A stretch of DNA of 64,000 nt, from the NCBI RefSeq assembly GCF_039534915.1, contig NZ_BAAAWE010000001.1, positions 7,626,001-7,690,000 on the forward strand. The letters run 5' to 3'. The position numbers were made by a program, and so were the translations under genes. This stretch comes from Streptomyces roseofulvus (GTDB lineage: Bacteria > Actinomycetota > Actinomycetes > Streptomycetales > Streptomycetaceae). Positions 24,860 through 32,656 of this stretch are shown here, piece by piece. Under the pieces are notes generated by a model. That model saw nothing but the letters and a program-made list of their open reading frames with translations. It did not search any database and was not told the DNA's origin. The number at the start of each line of letters is the position of its first letter. Position 1 is the stretch's first letter.

Positions 24860-26164
24860 ATGTACTTCGCCGACCGTGTCGACGCGGGGCGGCAGCTCGC
24901 CGACCGCCTCGGCCACCTCAGGGACCACGACGTGGTCGTCCTCGGCCTGCCGCGCGGCGGCGTCCCGGTGGCGGCCGAGGTCGCGGAGGCCCTCGGTGCG
25001 CCGCTGGACGTCTGCCTCGTCCGCAAGCTGGGGGTGCCGAGCCGGCCCGAGCTGGCCATGGGGGCGATCGGGGAGGGCGGGGTGCGGGTCGTCAACGACG
25101 AGATCGTGCGGGGCGGCGGCGTGACCGCGCGGGAGCTGGAGGCGGTCGAGGAGCGGGAGCGGCGGGTCCTGGCCGACCGGGCCCGGAAGTACCGGGGCAG
25201 CCGCCGCCCCGTGCCGCTGGAGGGACGGACGGTGGTCGTCGTCGACGACGGGCTGGCCACCGGCGCGACGGCGCTGGCCGCCTGCCGGGCGGTACGGGCC
25301 GGGGGCGCCGCGCGGATCGTGCTCGCCGTGCCGGTGGCGCCGCGGGACTGGACGGCGCGGCTCGGGGGCGAGGCCGACGAGACGGTCGCCGTGCACACCC
25401 CGGCGGGGTTCACCGCGGTCGGCCAGTTCTACCGGGAGTTCGACCAGACTCCGGACGCCGAGGTGGTGGCCCTGCTCGACCGCAGCAGGGCGGAGGGCGC
25501 CCCGGTGGTCCGGGAGAGCTCCGTACGCATCCAGACCGGCGGTCCGGAGCTGCCGGGCGATCTGGCGGTGCCCGACGGGGCCGCCGGGCTGGTCCTGTTC
25601 GCGCACGGCAGCGGCAGCGGCCGGCACAGCCCCAGGAACCGGGCGGTGGCCGCCGCGCTGAACGGGGCGGGGCTCGGGACGCTCCTCTTCGACCTGCTCA
25701 CGGAGGCCGAGGCGGCCGACCGGGCACGGGTCTTCGACACCCCGCTGCTCGCCGAACGGCTGGCCAGGGCCTCCGCCTGGGCGGCCGCGTGGCCCGAGAC
25801 CGCGGCGCTGCCGCGGGGCTACTTCGGGGCGAGCACGGGCGCGGCCGCCGCGCTGTGGGCGGCGGCCGCGCCGGGCGACGACGTGGCCGCCGTGGTGTCC
25901 CGGGGCGGCCGGCCCGATCTGGCGGGGGAGCGGCTCGCCGCGGTGCGGGCGCCGACCCTGCTGATCGTCGGCGGGAGCGACTCCCTGGTCCTCGACCTCA
26001 ACCGGCGTGCCCAGGAGCTGCTGCGCTGCGAGAGCCGGCTGGAGGTCGTGGCCGGCGCCGGCCACCTCTTCGAGGAGCCCGGCGCCCTGGAGGAGGTGGC
26101 GGAGCTGGCCACCGCCTGGTTCACCGGCCGCTTCGGGCCGGCGGCCGGCGGGGACGGTCAGTAG
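24860..26164 (+). CDS. Phosphoribosyltransferase-alpha/beta hydrolase fusion protein
   Basis: This 434-residue fusion has an N-terminal type I phosphoribosyltransferase-like domain (about 1-215) with the PRPP loop VVVVDDGLATGATA. A dienelactone-hydrolase-like domain follows (about 235-430) with a Gly-Ser-rich oxyanion region (LFAHGSGSGRHSPRNR), nucleophile elbow GASTGAAA (Ser about 325), acid GGSDSLV and histidine GAGHLFEE. The same two-domain layout is found in the DosR-regulon protein Rv0571c. The substrates of both halves are unknown. GGGAAGG precedes the ATG by ten bases. Its 3' end overlaps the convergent LysM gene by seven bases. Confidence 0.9.
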   Translation: MYFADRVDAGRQLADRLGHLRDHDVVVLGLPRGGVPVAAEVAEALGAPLDVCLVRKLGVPSRPELAMGAIGEGGVRVVNDEIVRGGGVTARELEAVEERERRVLADRARKYRGSRRPVPLEGRTVVVVDDGLATGATALAACRAVRAGGAARIVLAVPVAPRDWTARLGGEADETVAVHTPAGFTAVGQFYREFDQTPDAEVVALLDRSRAEGAPVVRESSVRIQTGGPELPGDLAVPDGAAGLVLFAHGSGSGRHSPRNRAVAAALNGAGLGTLLFDLLTEAEAADRARVFDTPLLAERLARASAWAAAWPETAALPRGYFGASTGAAAALWAAAAPGDDVAAVVSRGGRPDLAGERLAAVRAPTLLIVGGSDSLVLDLNRRAQELLRCESRLEVVAGAGHLFEEPGALEEVAELATAWFTGRFGPAAGGDGQ

Positions 26165-27063
26165 GCGCCGTTGACGTTGTCGATGGAGCCGTACCGGTCG
26201 GCCGCGTAGTTGCAGGCGGCGGTGATGTTCGCGACGGGGTCGTACGGGTCGAGCGAGGTGCCCGGCACGTGGTACGCCGCGAAGGTCGGGTCGATGACCT
26301 GGAGCAGGCCCTTGGAGGGGGTGCCCTTGACGGCGTTCGAGTCCCACAGGTTGATGGCGCGGGGGTTGCCGGAGGACTCGCGCATGACGTTGCGGAGGAT
26401 GCCGTCGTACGAGCCGGGGATGCCGTAGCGGGCCATGACGTCGAGCGACTCGCGGATCCAGCCGTCGAGGTTGTCGGCGTACCGGGTGGCGGCGGCGGGC
26501 GCGGCCGTCACGGCGGCGGGCCGCGCCTGGGGCTGGGCCGCCCGGGTCTGGACGGCGGGGGTCGCGGTGCGGTTCGCGGAGCGGCTCGCCCGTTCGGCGG
26601 AACCGGCGGAGGCGGGCTTCGCGGTGCTCTTGCGGGCCTTCTTCTCCGGCGCCGGAGCGACCTTGGCGGAATCCCGACGAATCGTCAGTTCGAGGCCCGG
26701 GTGAATGAGTGACGGATTGTCACCGACGGCCGTCTTGTTCGCCCGGTAAAGCGCCTTCCAGCCGCCCTGAATTCCCTTTCGCTGGGCGATCAGGGAAAGC
26801 GAGTCGCCCTTCACCACGGTGTACGCGCGGGTGGCGGCCGGCGCGGTGGGAGCGGCCGTGGCGGCCTGCGCGGCGGCGGTGGTCCCGGCGGTGGGAGCGG
26901 CGACGGCGGCGGCCGGTGCGGCGGCCCGCGCGACGGGCTCGGCGCCGGCGGTGGCGGGGACGACCAGGGGCAGGGCGAGGGCGACTCCGCCGGTGCCCGC
27001 GAAGGCGAGACCTCGGGAGACGGGGCGGCGTCGGGGGCGGCGGTGCTTGCCGTGAGCGGGCAT
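26158..27063 (-). CDS. Secreted LysM-transglycosylase (SLT) cell-wall hydrolase
   Basis: This 301-residue exported protein has a long basic signal peptide (KHRRPRRRPVSRG, hydrophobic core, AGAEPVA cleavage region), an Ala/Thr/Pro linker and a LysM peptidoglycan-binding domain at about 80-128 (YTVVKGDSLSLIAQR). A second low-complexity linker leads to a C-terminal lytic transglycosylase-like domain at about 205-300 (VMRESSGNPRAINLWDSNA; GLLQVIDPTFAAYH; DPVANITAACNY). The glutamate in MRESSG is the probable catalytic acid. A c-di-AMP riboswitch occupies its leader, as for rpfA and other resuscitation and wall-lysis genes in Streptomyces. Its likely role is peptidoglycan remodelling at germination or growth. 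Confidence 0.93.
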   Translation of the reverse strand: MPAHGKHRRPRRRPVSRGLAFAGTGGVALALPLVVPATAGAEPVARAAAPAAAVAAPTAGTTAAAQAATAAPTAPAATRAYTVVKGDSLSLIAQRKGIQGGWKALYRANKTAVGDNPSLIHPGLELTIRRDSAKVAPAPEKKARKSTAKPASAGSAERASRSANRTATPAVQTRAAQPQARPAAVTAAPAAATRYADNLDGWIRESLDVMARYGIPGSYDGILRNVMRESSGNPRAINLWDSNAVKGTPSKGLLQVIDPTFAAYHVPGTSLDPYDPVANITAACNYAADRYGSIDNVNGAY

Positions 27064-27065
27064 GA

Positions 27066-27246
27066 CGGTTTCCTCTCCGGCGCCTGCGAGGTGAGCTGTC
27101 GGGTTCGGACGGGAGGTGTCCGGCCGCGCGCACGCGGCTTCACCCCGAGCCGTTCCGGAGGTCCGGACCGGCGGTGTGGTGGGTCCCCCGCTCCTGCCGT
27201 CGGGTGCAATGGGAGGTCTTTCGGGCGGTGGCAGGATTCGGCGGTC
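27066..27246 (-). promoter_or_regulatory. ydaO/yuaA c-di-AMP riboswitch
   Basis: The reverse-strand leader contains the conserved blocks of this class in the right order: AATCCTGCCA (near 27239-27230), AGGAGCGGGGGACCCA (near 27195-27180), GGGGTGAAGCC (near 27145-27135), CCGAACCCGACAGCTCACCTCGCAGGCG (about 27109-27082) and GAGAGGAAACC just before the start codon. Ligand binding normally reduces expression of wall hydrolase genes. The aptamer fills most of the leader of the LysM-SLT gene. Confidence 0.93.
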
Positions 27247-27428
27247 CGCCCGAATGGAGGTGACCGTAGGCGAGAAATGCGGCGGGGAACAAGACGCGTA
27301 AACGCGGGAAGGGGAAAGGGAAAGATCGCCGGGCCGGAATTCAAGATCGCGCGGCGCCGCGGTCGTCCCGGAATCCCTTGCGCCGTGCGGATTCTGACGG
27401 GAGGGGGCGTGCGGGGGACGGGGGGAAA

Positions 27429-27442
27429 GTGAGTCGCGTCAC
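27429..27442. promoter_or_regulatory. Crp-type binding site
   Basis: GTGAGTCGCGTCAC is a perfect match to the actinobacterial Crp pattern GTG-N6-GNCAC and has GTGA/TCAC symmetry. It lies about 180 bases upstream of the c-di-AMP riboswitch and 130 bases upstream of the divergent DUF6197-like gene. It could serve either. Crp control of resuscitation-type hydrolases is established in actinobacteria. Confidence 0.5.
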
Positions 27443-27571
27443 GGGGTGTGCAATGTCCGAATAGGGCGTCTGATTCCTTTCGCGGAACAGTGCGTGGTAA
27501 TGCCCGAGGGTGGGGGTGACATGCGAGGCGCGTTCGCCGCAAAGCGGACATTCATCGCCAATGATGGGGGA

Positions 27572-28213
27572 ATGTCCTCACCTGTCCCGCTTTCCCTCGC
27601 TCTGCCGGACTCCGCCCCGGACCCCGACGCCCTCGACCGCGAGGCGGCCCGGCTCTACGAGAGCGCCGCCTGGGAGCGGCTGCTCGCGCCCGTGCCGGCC
27701 GACCCGGACCCCGCGCCGGCCGCGCCGGAGCCTGCCCCCGAGGCGTGGCGAAGGCTGCTCTCCGCCCCCGTCGACCGGCTCGTGGCCGAGGCGCTCGACG
27801 CGCTGCCGGCGGCCCCGCCCGCCGAACGCCCGCTGCCCGGCAGGATCGGGGCCGCGCTCCCGGACCGGCTGCACGCCTGGCGCCGGATCGGCAGCCCGGA
27901 CGTCCGCCCCTCCGTCCACCTGGCGTACGCCCGCCGGGTCCTGACCGAGTGGGGCTGGCAGAACACCCCGTACAAGCTGCGGGACAGGCGCGGCGCCCGG
28001 TGCGTCTGCGGCGCGCTGCTCGCCGCCCACCGGCTCGGCCACGGCAGCGCCTCGACCATGAACGAGGCCGGCGCCTGGATCATGACCGAGCTGCGGTCCC
28101 GCGGCTGGCACGGGCTCATCGGGCCCTGGAACCGCGTCCCGGGCCGGACCGCCGAGGACGCGCTCGCGCTCCTCGACGCCACGATCCGGCGCGCGGCCCT
28201 CGCCGGGCGCTGA
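27572..28213 (+). CDS. DUF6197-like protein of unknown function
   Basis: This 213-residue cytoplasmic protein has an Asp/Pro/Ala-rich N-terminal half and a C-terminal domain resembling DUF6197. It contains an ARRVLTEWGWQNTPYKL stretch, a CVCGALLAAHRL cysteine pair, MNEAGAWIMTELRSRGW and a final PGRTAEDALALLDATIRRA. The domain occurs in many actinobacteria without known activity. ATG 27572, preceded by GATGGGGG, is preferred to the longer frame from 27446, whose extra residues are unlike the family. The gap to the divergent LysM gene is 508 bases and holds the riboswitch and Crp-like site; the rest shows no gene. Confidence 0.65.
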   Translation: MSSPVPLSLALPDSAPDPDALDREAARLYESAAWERLLAPVPADPDPAPAAPEPAPEAWRRLLSAPVDRLVAEALDALPAAPPAERPLPGRIGAALPDRLHAWRRIGSPDVRPSVHLAYARRVLTEWGWQNTPYKLRDRRGARCVCGALLAAHRLGHGSASTMNEAGAWIMTELRSRGWHGLIGPWNRVPGRTAEDALALLDATIRRAALAGR

Positions 28214-28223
28214 CCCCCGCCCT

Positions 28224-28254
28224 GCCCCGCCCGGCGCTCGGAGCCGGGCGGGGC
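28224..28254. terminator. Bidirectional hairpin terminator
   Basis: GCCCCGCCCGGC (28224-28235) pairs exactly with GCCGGGCGGGGC (28243-28254) across a 7-base loop, midway between two convergent genes. Confidence 0.8.
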
Positions 28255-28262
28255 GCGGGCGG

Positions 28263-30299
28263 TCAGCCGGTGACGCTGGGCGCGCCGGTCTCGATGTGGC
28301 CGGTGTAGCGGCGCGACCAGGTGCCGTCGATGTCGGCCAGGATCGTGAAGTCGTACCAGCCGTCGGCGTACGCCACCGCGTTGAAGTAGTCCTCCCGGGA
28401 CGAGCCGGCGGGGACGGTGTACGTCCACGGGCCGTCCGTGCGGTAGGCGTTCGCGCGGACGGTGAACGTCACCGGTCCGGCCGAGGTGTTGGTCAGCTTG
28501 AACCAGATCGCGGTCTTGCCGGTGCCGGCCTCGGGGGCGAACCGGGCGGCCACCTCGATCGCCCTGCCCGCCTTGGAGGCGTCGCCGATGAAGCGGCGCA
28601 GGAAGCGGTTCGGGCCCATCATCGAGATGTCGTACTTCCCCGAGCCCGAGCCCAGCCCGATGTTGAAGTAGTCCGTCGCGGTCGTCCCCGGGTCCACCGT
28701 GTACTGCCAGGCGGCCGTGTCGCGGTACTGGTGCGGATGGATCGAGAAGTGCGCGGCCCGCCGCGCCTGCGGTCCCGTGTTGCTCATGGAGAACCAGGCG
28801 AGGATCTTGCCGGCGGCGCCGAACTCGAAGCGGTCCAGGTTGCCGTTGGGCTGGTAGGGGAGCGCCCGCGCCGGGCGGGTGCCGGACTCCTGGGCGGGCA
28901 GCGCGTTGTTCTGCGGCGCGGGGTTCGGCAGCGGGCCGCAGGTGGCCATGCCGATGACCTTCGCCGTCGACGGCAGGCCGGCCGGGACCCCGTACACCGG
29001 GTGGGCGAAGTCGAAGACGCCGGTCAGGTCGCCGGTCACCTTCCGCCGCCAGGCGCTGATGTTCGGGCAGGCCGCCGGGGTGCCGAGGGCGGCGGTCCAG
29101 GTCTCCAGGAAGCGCAGCACCGAGGTGTGGTCGAAGACCTCCGAGCTGACCCAGCCGCCGCGCGTCCACGGGGACATGACCAGCATGGGGACGCGGAAGC
29201 CGAGGCCGATCGGCACGCCGTCCAGGTACTCGCCGGGGGTGCCGGGCGGCGGCACCGGGGGCGGGACGTGGTCGAAGAAGCCGTCGTTCTCGTCGTAGTT
29301 GAGGATCATCACCGTCGAGTCGAAGACCTCGGGGTTCGCGGCGAGGGCGCGGTAGACCAGGTCGACGAAGTGGGCGCCGTCGCCGGGAGGCGCGTACGGG
29401 TGCTCGGAGAACGCCTCGTTCGCCACCACCCACGAGACCTGCGGCAGGGTGCCGGCGACGACGTCGGCGCGGATCGCGGCGGCGATGTCGTCCGGGGTCG
29501 AGCCGGTGACCTTCGGGACCGACGCCATGCCCCGGTCGTACAGCGGGTCGCCGGGCCGGGCGTCGGTGAACCTCTTGAAGTACGCGAGGCCGTTGTCGCC
29601 GTAGTTGTCCTGGGCGTTCTGGTAGACCCGCCAGCTCACCCCGGCCCGCTGGAGCGCCTCGGCGTACGTCTCCCAGGTCAGCCCCGACTCGTCGCCGCCG
29701 TCCTTGCTGGAGGCGTCGATCCGCCCGCTCCAGAGGAAGGTGCGGTTCGGTCCGGTGGCGCTGAGCGCGGAGCAGAAGTAGGCGTCGCAGACGGTGTAGT
29801 GGTCGGCGAGCGCGTGGTGGAAGGGGATGTCCTCGCGGTCGAGGTGGCCGAGGGTCCGGACGTTGCCCACGCCGGTCACCCAGTTGTCGAGCCGGCCCTT
29901 GTTCCAGGCGGCGTGCTGCGAGGTCCAGCTGTGCGGCAGGTCGCCGTTGCACTGGGCGAGGGTCTCGCCGTCGACCCCGCCGGCCGGAGGGGTGTCACTG
30001 AGCTTCCAGGGGAACTGCCGGCCGCCCCAGGCGGGTTGCTGGAAGGTGCTCCAGCCGCCGGGGAGGTTGCCCGCCGCCCGGTCGCCGAAGCCCCGTACGC
30101 CCCGGAGCGTCCCGAAGTAGTGGTCGAAGCTGCGGTTCTCCTGCATGAGGATCACCACGTGCCGGACGTCGGTCAGCGTGCCGGTCGCGGCCCGCGCGGC
30201 GGCCGAGGCCGTCGCCGGTGGCAGCGCCGCCCCCGCGACGAGTCCGGCGCCGAGCCCCGCGCCGATGCCGACGAATCCCCTGCGGCTGATGGGAAGCAT
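28263..30299 (-). CDS. TAT-secreted phosphocholine-type phospholipase C
   Basis: This 678-residue exported phosphoesterase hydrolyses phospholipid or phosphodiester head groups outside the cell. The N-terminus LPISRRGFVGIGAGLGAG is a twin-arginine signal followed by PATASAAA. The catalytic domain shows the PLC/acid phosphatase A family motifs VVILMQENRSFDHYFG, NYDENDGFFDHVPPP, and the HTSVLRFLETWTA end. Two tandem C-terminal DUF756 domains follow (about 490-580 and 590-675; both contain a YFNIGL/YFNAVAY-type strand). The ATG at 30297-30299 is chosen to give the TAT signal. Possible PhoP-type heptamers lie 95-125 bases upstream. Confidence 0.94.
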   Translation of the reverse strand: MLPISRRGFVGIGAGLGAGLVAGAALPPATASAAARAATGTLTDVRHVVILMQENRSFDHYFGTLRGVRGFGDRAAGNLPGGWSTFQQPAWGGRQFPWKLSDTPPAGGVDGETLAQCNGDLPHSWTSQHAAWNKGRLDNWVTGVGNVRTLGHLDREDIPFHHALADHYTVCDAYFCSALSATGPNRTFLWSGRIDASSKDGGDESGLTWETYAEALQRAGVSWRVYQNAQDNYGDNGLAYFKRFTDARPGDPLYDRGMASVPKVTGSTPDDIAAAIRADVVAGTLPQVSWVVANEAFSEHPYAPPGDGAHFVDLVYRALAANPEVFDSTVMILNYDENDGFFDHVPPPVPPPGTPGEYLDGVPIGLGFRVPMLVMSPWTRGGWVSSEVFDHTSVLRFLETWTAALGTPAACPNISAWRRKVTGDLTGVFDFAHPVYGVPAGLPSTAKVIGMATCGPLPNPAPQNNALPAQESGTRPARALPYQPNGNLDRFEFGAAGKILAWFSMSNTGPQARRAAHFSIHPHQYRDTAAWQYTVDPGTTATDYFNIGLGSGSGKYDISMMGPNRFLRRFIGDASKAGRAIEVAARFAPEAGTGKTAIWFKLTNTSAGPVTFTVRANAYRTDGPWTYTVPAGSSREDYFNAVAYADGWYDFTILADIDGTWSRRYTGHIETGAPSVTG

Positions 30300-30393
30300 C
30301 CCCGCCCCTCCTGTCACGGCGTGCCCCTGCGGCACATCGGCAGACATGATGGGGGAGCGGGGTTCAAAGGTATACACCCGTGCGGTAAGGGTT

Positions 30394-30421
30394 GGTGAAC
30401 GGTGGGAGAGCCTCGTTCACC
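30394..30421. promoter_or_regulatory. Inverted GTTCACC heptamers (possible PHO box)
   Basis: GGTGAAC at 30394-30400 and GTTCACC at 30415-30421 are two copies, in opposite orientation, of the heptamer that forms half of the Streptomyces PhoP box. They lie in the 309-base gap upstream of the phospholipase C gene. A proper box needs direct repeats at 11-base spacing, which is only weakly met, so this is tentative. Confidence 0.3.
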
Positions 30422-30441
30422 TCGGTGTGACCAGTGCCGGA

Positions 30442-30463
30442 ATTGGTATGGGGTTCGACCAAT
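30442..30463. promoter_or_regulatory. Inverted repeat upstream of the SIS-aldolase operon
   Basis: ATTGGT (30442-30447) and ACCAAT (30458-30463) form a 22-base interrupted palindrome 146 bases before the SIS gene. It is a candidate operator for a GntR- or LacI-type regulator not encoded here. The rest of the 309-base gap between the divergent genes shows no coding frame. Confidence 0.4.
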
Positions 30464-30608
30464 AAGCGTGACCTGGGGGTCGACCGGGGCCGTCGGGCGG
30501 TCCGGGGTGCCCCCGGGCTCTGGTCGCCTGGTGAGTGCATCTGCTTGAATGATGCTCATTCTGAGCAGCTTCACGCATTGGTGTCTCCCTTTCGTGCAAG
30601 GAGTGCGC

Positions 30609-31532
30609 ATGGCCCCGTCCCGTACCGCCGCCGAGATCGCCACCCAGCCCGCCGTCTGGCGCGAAGCGCTCCGCACCCTGCCCCGGCACGCGCCCGCCCT
30701 GCCCCGGCGCGGCGAACGGGTCGCGGTGATCGGCTGCGGCACCTCCTGGTTCATGGCCCAGGCGTACGCGGACCTGCGCGAGGCCGGCGGGCACGGCGAG
30801 ACCGACGCCTTCGCCGCCTCCCGCTTCCCCTTCGCCCGCCGCTACGACCGGGTCGTCGCCCTCACCCGCTCCGGCACCACCAGCGAGGTCCTCGCGGTCC
30901 TCGACCGCCTCGACGGAACCGTCGCCACCGGCGCGATCACCGCCGACCCCACCACGCCGGTGATGCGTGCCGCCGACGCCGTCGCCGTCCTCGACTTCGC
31001 CGACGAGGAGTCGGTCGTCCAGACCCGCTTCGCCACCACCGCCCTCGCCCTCCTCCGCGCCCACCTGGAGGCCGAGAACGCCCTCCCCGAGGGCGTCGGC
31101 TCCGTCGCCCGGGCCGCCGACGACGCCGAACTCGCCCTCGTCCGGCCGCTGGAGGACGCCGTGCGGGACGCCGAGCAGTTCACCTTCCTCGGCAGCGGCT
31201 GGACCTACGGGCTCGCCCAGGAGGCCGGGCTCAAGATGCGCGAGGCGGCCGGCGCGTGGACGGAGGCGTACCCGGCGATGGAGTACCGCCACGGCCCCAT
31301 CAGCATCACCGGGCCCGGCCGGGTCGCCTGGAGCTTCGGTCCCCTGCCCGGCGGTCTCGCCGAGGAGATCCGCGCGGTCGGCGGCACCCTCGTCGCCGGC
31401 GGCCTCGACCCGCTCGCCGAACTCGTCCTGGCCCAGCGGCTCGCCGTCGCGGTCGCCGAGTCCCGCGGCCTCGACCCGGACCGCCCGCGCAACCTCACCC
31501 GCTCCGTCGTCCTCGCGGACGCCGGCGCCTGA
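30609..31532 (+). CDS. SIS-domain sugar-phosphate isomerase/deaminase
   Basis: This 307-residue protein has two SIS domains like the isomerase half of GlmS and like AgaS. The first (about 35-160) has VIGCGTSWFMAQAYADL and TRSGTTSEVL, and the second (about 180-300) has FLGSGWTYGLAQEAGLKMREA and EYRHGPISI. AgaS-type proteins isomerise or deaminate amino-sugar 6-phosphates. A class II aldolase gene follows after 43 bases, and together they look like part of an N-acetylgalactosamine or related ketose-phosphate pathway. AAGGAG precedes the ATG. A kinase and a regulator of the pathway are missing from the immediate surroundings. Confidence 0.85.
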   Translation: MAPSRTAAEIATQPAVWREALRTLPRHAPALPRRGERVAVIGCGTSWFMAQAYADLREAGGHGETDAFAASRFPFARRYDRVVALTRSGTTSEVLAVLDRLDGTVATGAITADPTTPVMRAADAVAVLDFADEESVVQTRFATTALALLRAHLEAENALPEGVGSVARAADDAELALVRPLEDAVRDAEQFTFLGSGWTYGLAQEAGLKMREAAGAWTEAYPAMEYRHGPISITGPGRVAWSFGPLPGGLAEEIRAVGGTLVAGGLDPLAELVLAQRLAVAVAESRGLDPDRPRNLTRSVVLADAGA

Positions 31533-31575
31533 GCCGCACCGCCCCCCTTCCCGTCCCGGAGTACGGAGCAGGACC

Positions 31576-32412
31576 ATGCCACTGACCCAGACCCACGAGA
31601 TCGTCCGGCGGGCCCGTGCCGCCGGTGCCGGTGTGGGCGCCTTCAACGTCCTCCAGCTGGAGCACGCGCAGGCCATCGTGGCCGGCGCCGAGCGGGCCGA
31701 CCGGCCCGTCGTCCTCCAGATCAGCGAGAACACCGTCCGCTACCACGGCGCCCTCGAACCCGTCGCGCTCGCCTCGCTCGCCCTCGCCCGCGCCGCCAAG
31801 ACGCCGGTCGCCGTCCACCTCGACCACGCCGAGAACCCGGGCCTCGTCCACGAGGCAGTGGAACTCGGCCTGGGCTCCGTGATGTTCGACGCGGCGCGAC
31901 TCCCGTACGACGAGAACGTGGCCGCCACCCGCGAGATCGTCGAGCACTGCCACCGGCACGGCGTCCGGGTCGAGGCCGAGCTCGGCGAGATCGGTGGCAA
32001 GGGCGGCGCCCACGACCCCGGCGTCCGCACCGACCCCGAGGAGGCGCGCGCCTTCGTCGCCGCCACCGGCGTCGACGCCCTCGCCGTCGCCGTCGGCAGC
32101 GTCCACCAGATGGTCACCCGGGACGCGGTCCTCGACCTCGGCCTGATCGCCCGGCTCCGCGCAGCCGTCGACGTCCCCCTCGTGCTGCACGGCTCCTCGG
32201 GTGTCCCCGACGCCCTGCTCGCCCGGGCCGTGGCCGCCGGCATGACCAAGGTGAACGTGTCCACCCACCTCAACAAGGCGTTCACCCGCGCCGTCCGCGA
32301 GCACCTCACCGCGCACCCCGCGGAGGTGGACCCGCGCCGCTACCTCACCCCGGCCCGCACGGCCGTGACCGAGGCGGTCAGCCACCTCCTGGGCCTCCTC
32401 GACCCCCGCTGA
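31576..32412 (+). CDS. Class II (zinc) ketose-bisphosphate aldolase
   Basis: This 278-residue aldolase is of the fructose-/tagatose-bisphosphate class (GatY/KbaY/FbaA). Metal and catalytic residues are seen in VAVHLDHAENPG (Asp-His), VEAELGEIGGKGG, VAVGSVHQM and VLHGSSGVPD (His), with VNVSTHLNKAF for phosphate binding. It cleaves a ketose-1,6-bisphosphate to dihydroxyacetone phosphate and an aldehyde. Being the smaller form and paired with an SIS gene, tagatose-bisphosphate or a deoxy-sugar analogue is more likely than fructose bisphosphate. It shares a transcript with the SIS gene. Confidence 0.9.
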   Translation: MPLTQTHEIVRRARAAGAGVGAFNVLQLEHAQAIVAGAERADRPVVLQISENTVRYHGALEPVALASLALARAAKTPVAVHLDHAENPGLVHEAVELGLGSVMFDAARLPYDENVAATREIVEHCHRHGVRVEAELGEIGGKGGAHDPGVRTDPEEARAFVAATGVDALAVAVGSVHQMVTRDAVLDLGLIARLRAAVDVPLVLHGSSGVPDALLARAVAAGMTKVNVSTHLNKAFTRAVREHLTAHPAEVDPRRYLTPARTAVTEAVSHLLGLLDPR

Positions 32413-32435
32413 TCCCCGCCCCCTCCGCCCCGGGG

Positions 32436-32627
32436 TCAGGGGCGCCGGTCGGGGCCGTCGCCGCGGATGACCGGGACCAGGCTGCGCAGGGCCAGGCCGG
32501 CGGCGATCAGGGTGGTCGCCGCCACGACGAGGCCGAGGACGGCGAGCGGGGAGAGGCCGCCGCCGGTGGCGGCGAGCCCGGCGCCTCCGCCGCCGACCGC
32601 GCCGGCACCGATGGGCTTTCCGTACAT
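32436..32627 (-). CDS. Small peptide with LAATG sorting-signal-like tail
   Basis: This 63-residue peptide begins MYGKPIGAGAVGGGGAG, then LAATGG, a membrane segment of about 22 residues (LAVLGLVVAATTLIAAGLAL) and a basic end (RSLVPVIRGDGPDRRP). The order LAxTG, hydrophobic stretch, positive tail is that of a class E sortase signal of actinobacteria, but no N-terminal signal peptide is present. AAAGGA lies six bases before the ATG. The gene follows the glycosyltransferase by 29 bases and is surely cotranscribed. I do not recognise a named family; it could be a membrane-tethered partner of the glycosyltransferase. Confidence 0.7.
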   Translation of the reverse strand: MYGKPIGAGAVGGGGAGLAATGGGLSPLAVLGLVVAATTLIAAGLALRSLVPVIRGDGPDRRP

Positions 32628-32656
32628 GAGGATTCCTTTCTTCGGCCGGGGGGCCG

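Noticed and set aside
30421..30480. DasR-type site upstream of the SIS gene
   Set aside because: ATTGGT-N10-ACCAAT lacks the TGGTCTAGACCA core of DasR sites, so only an unspecified operator is claimed.
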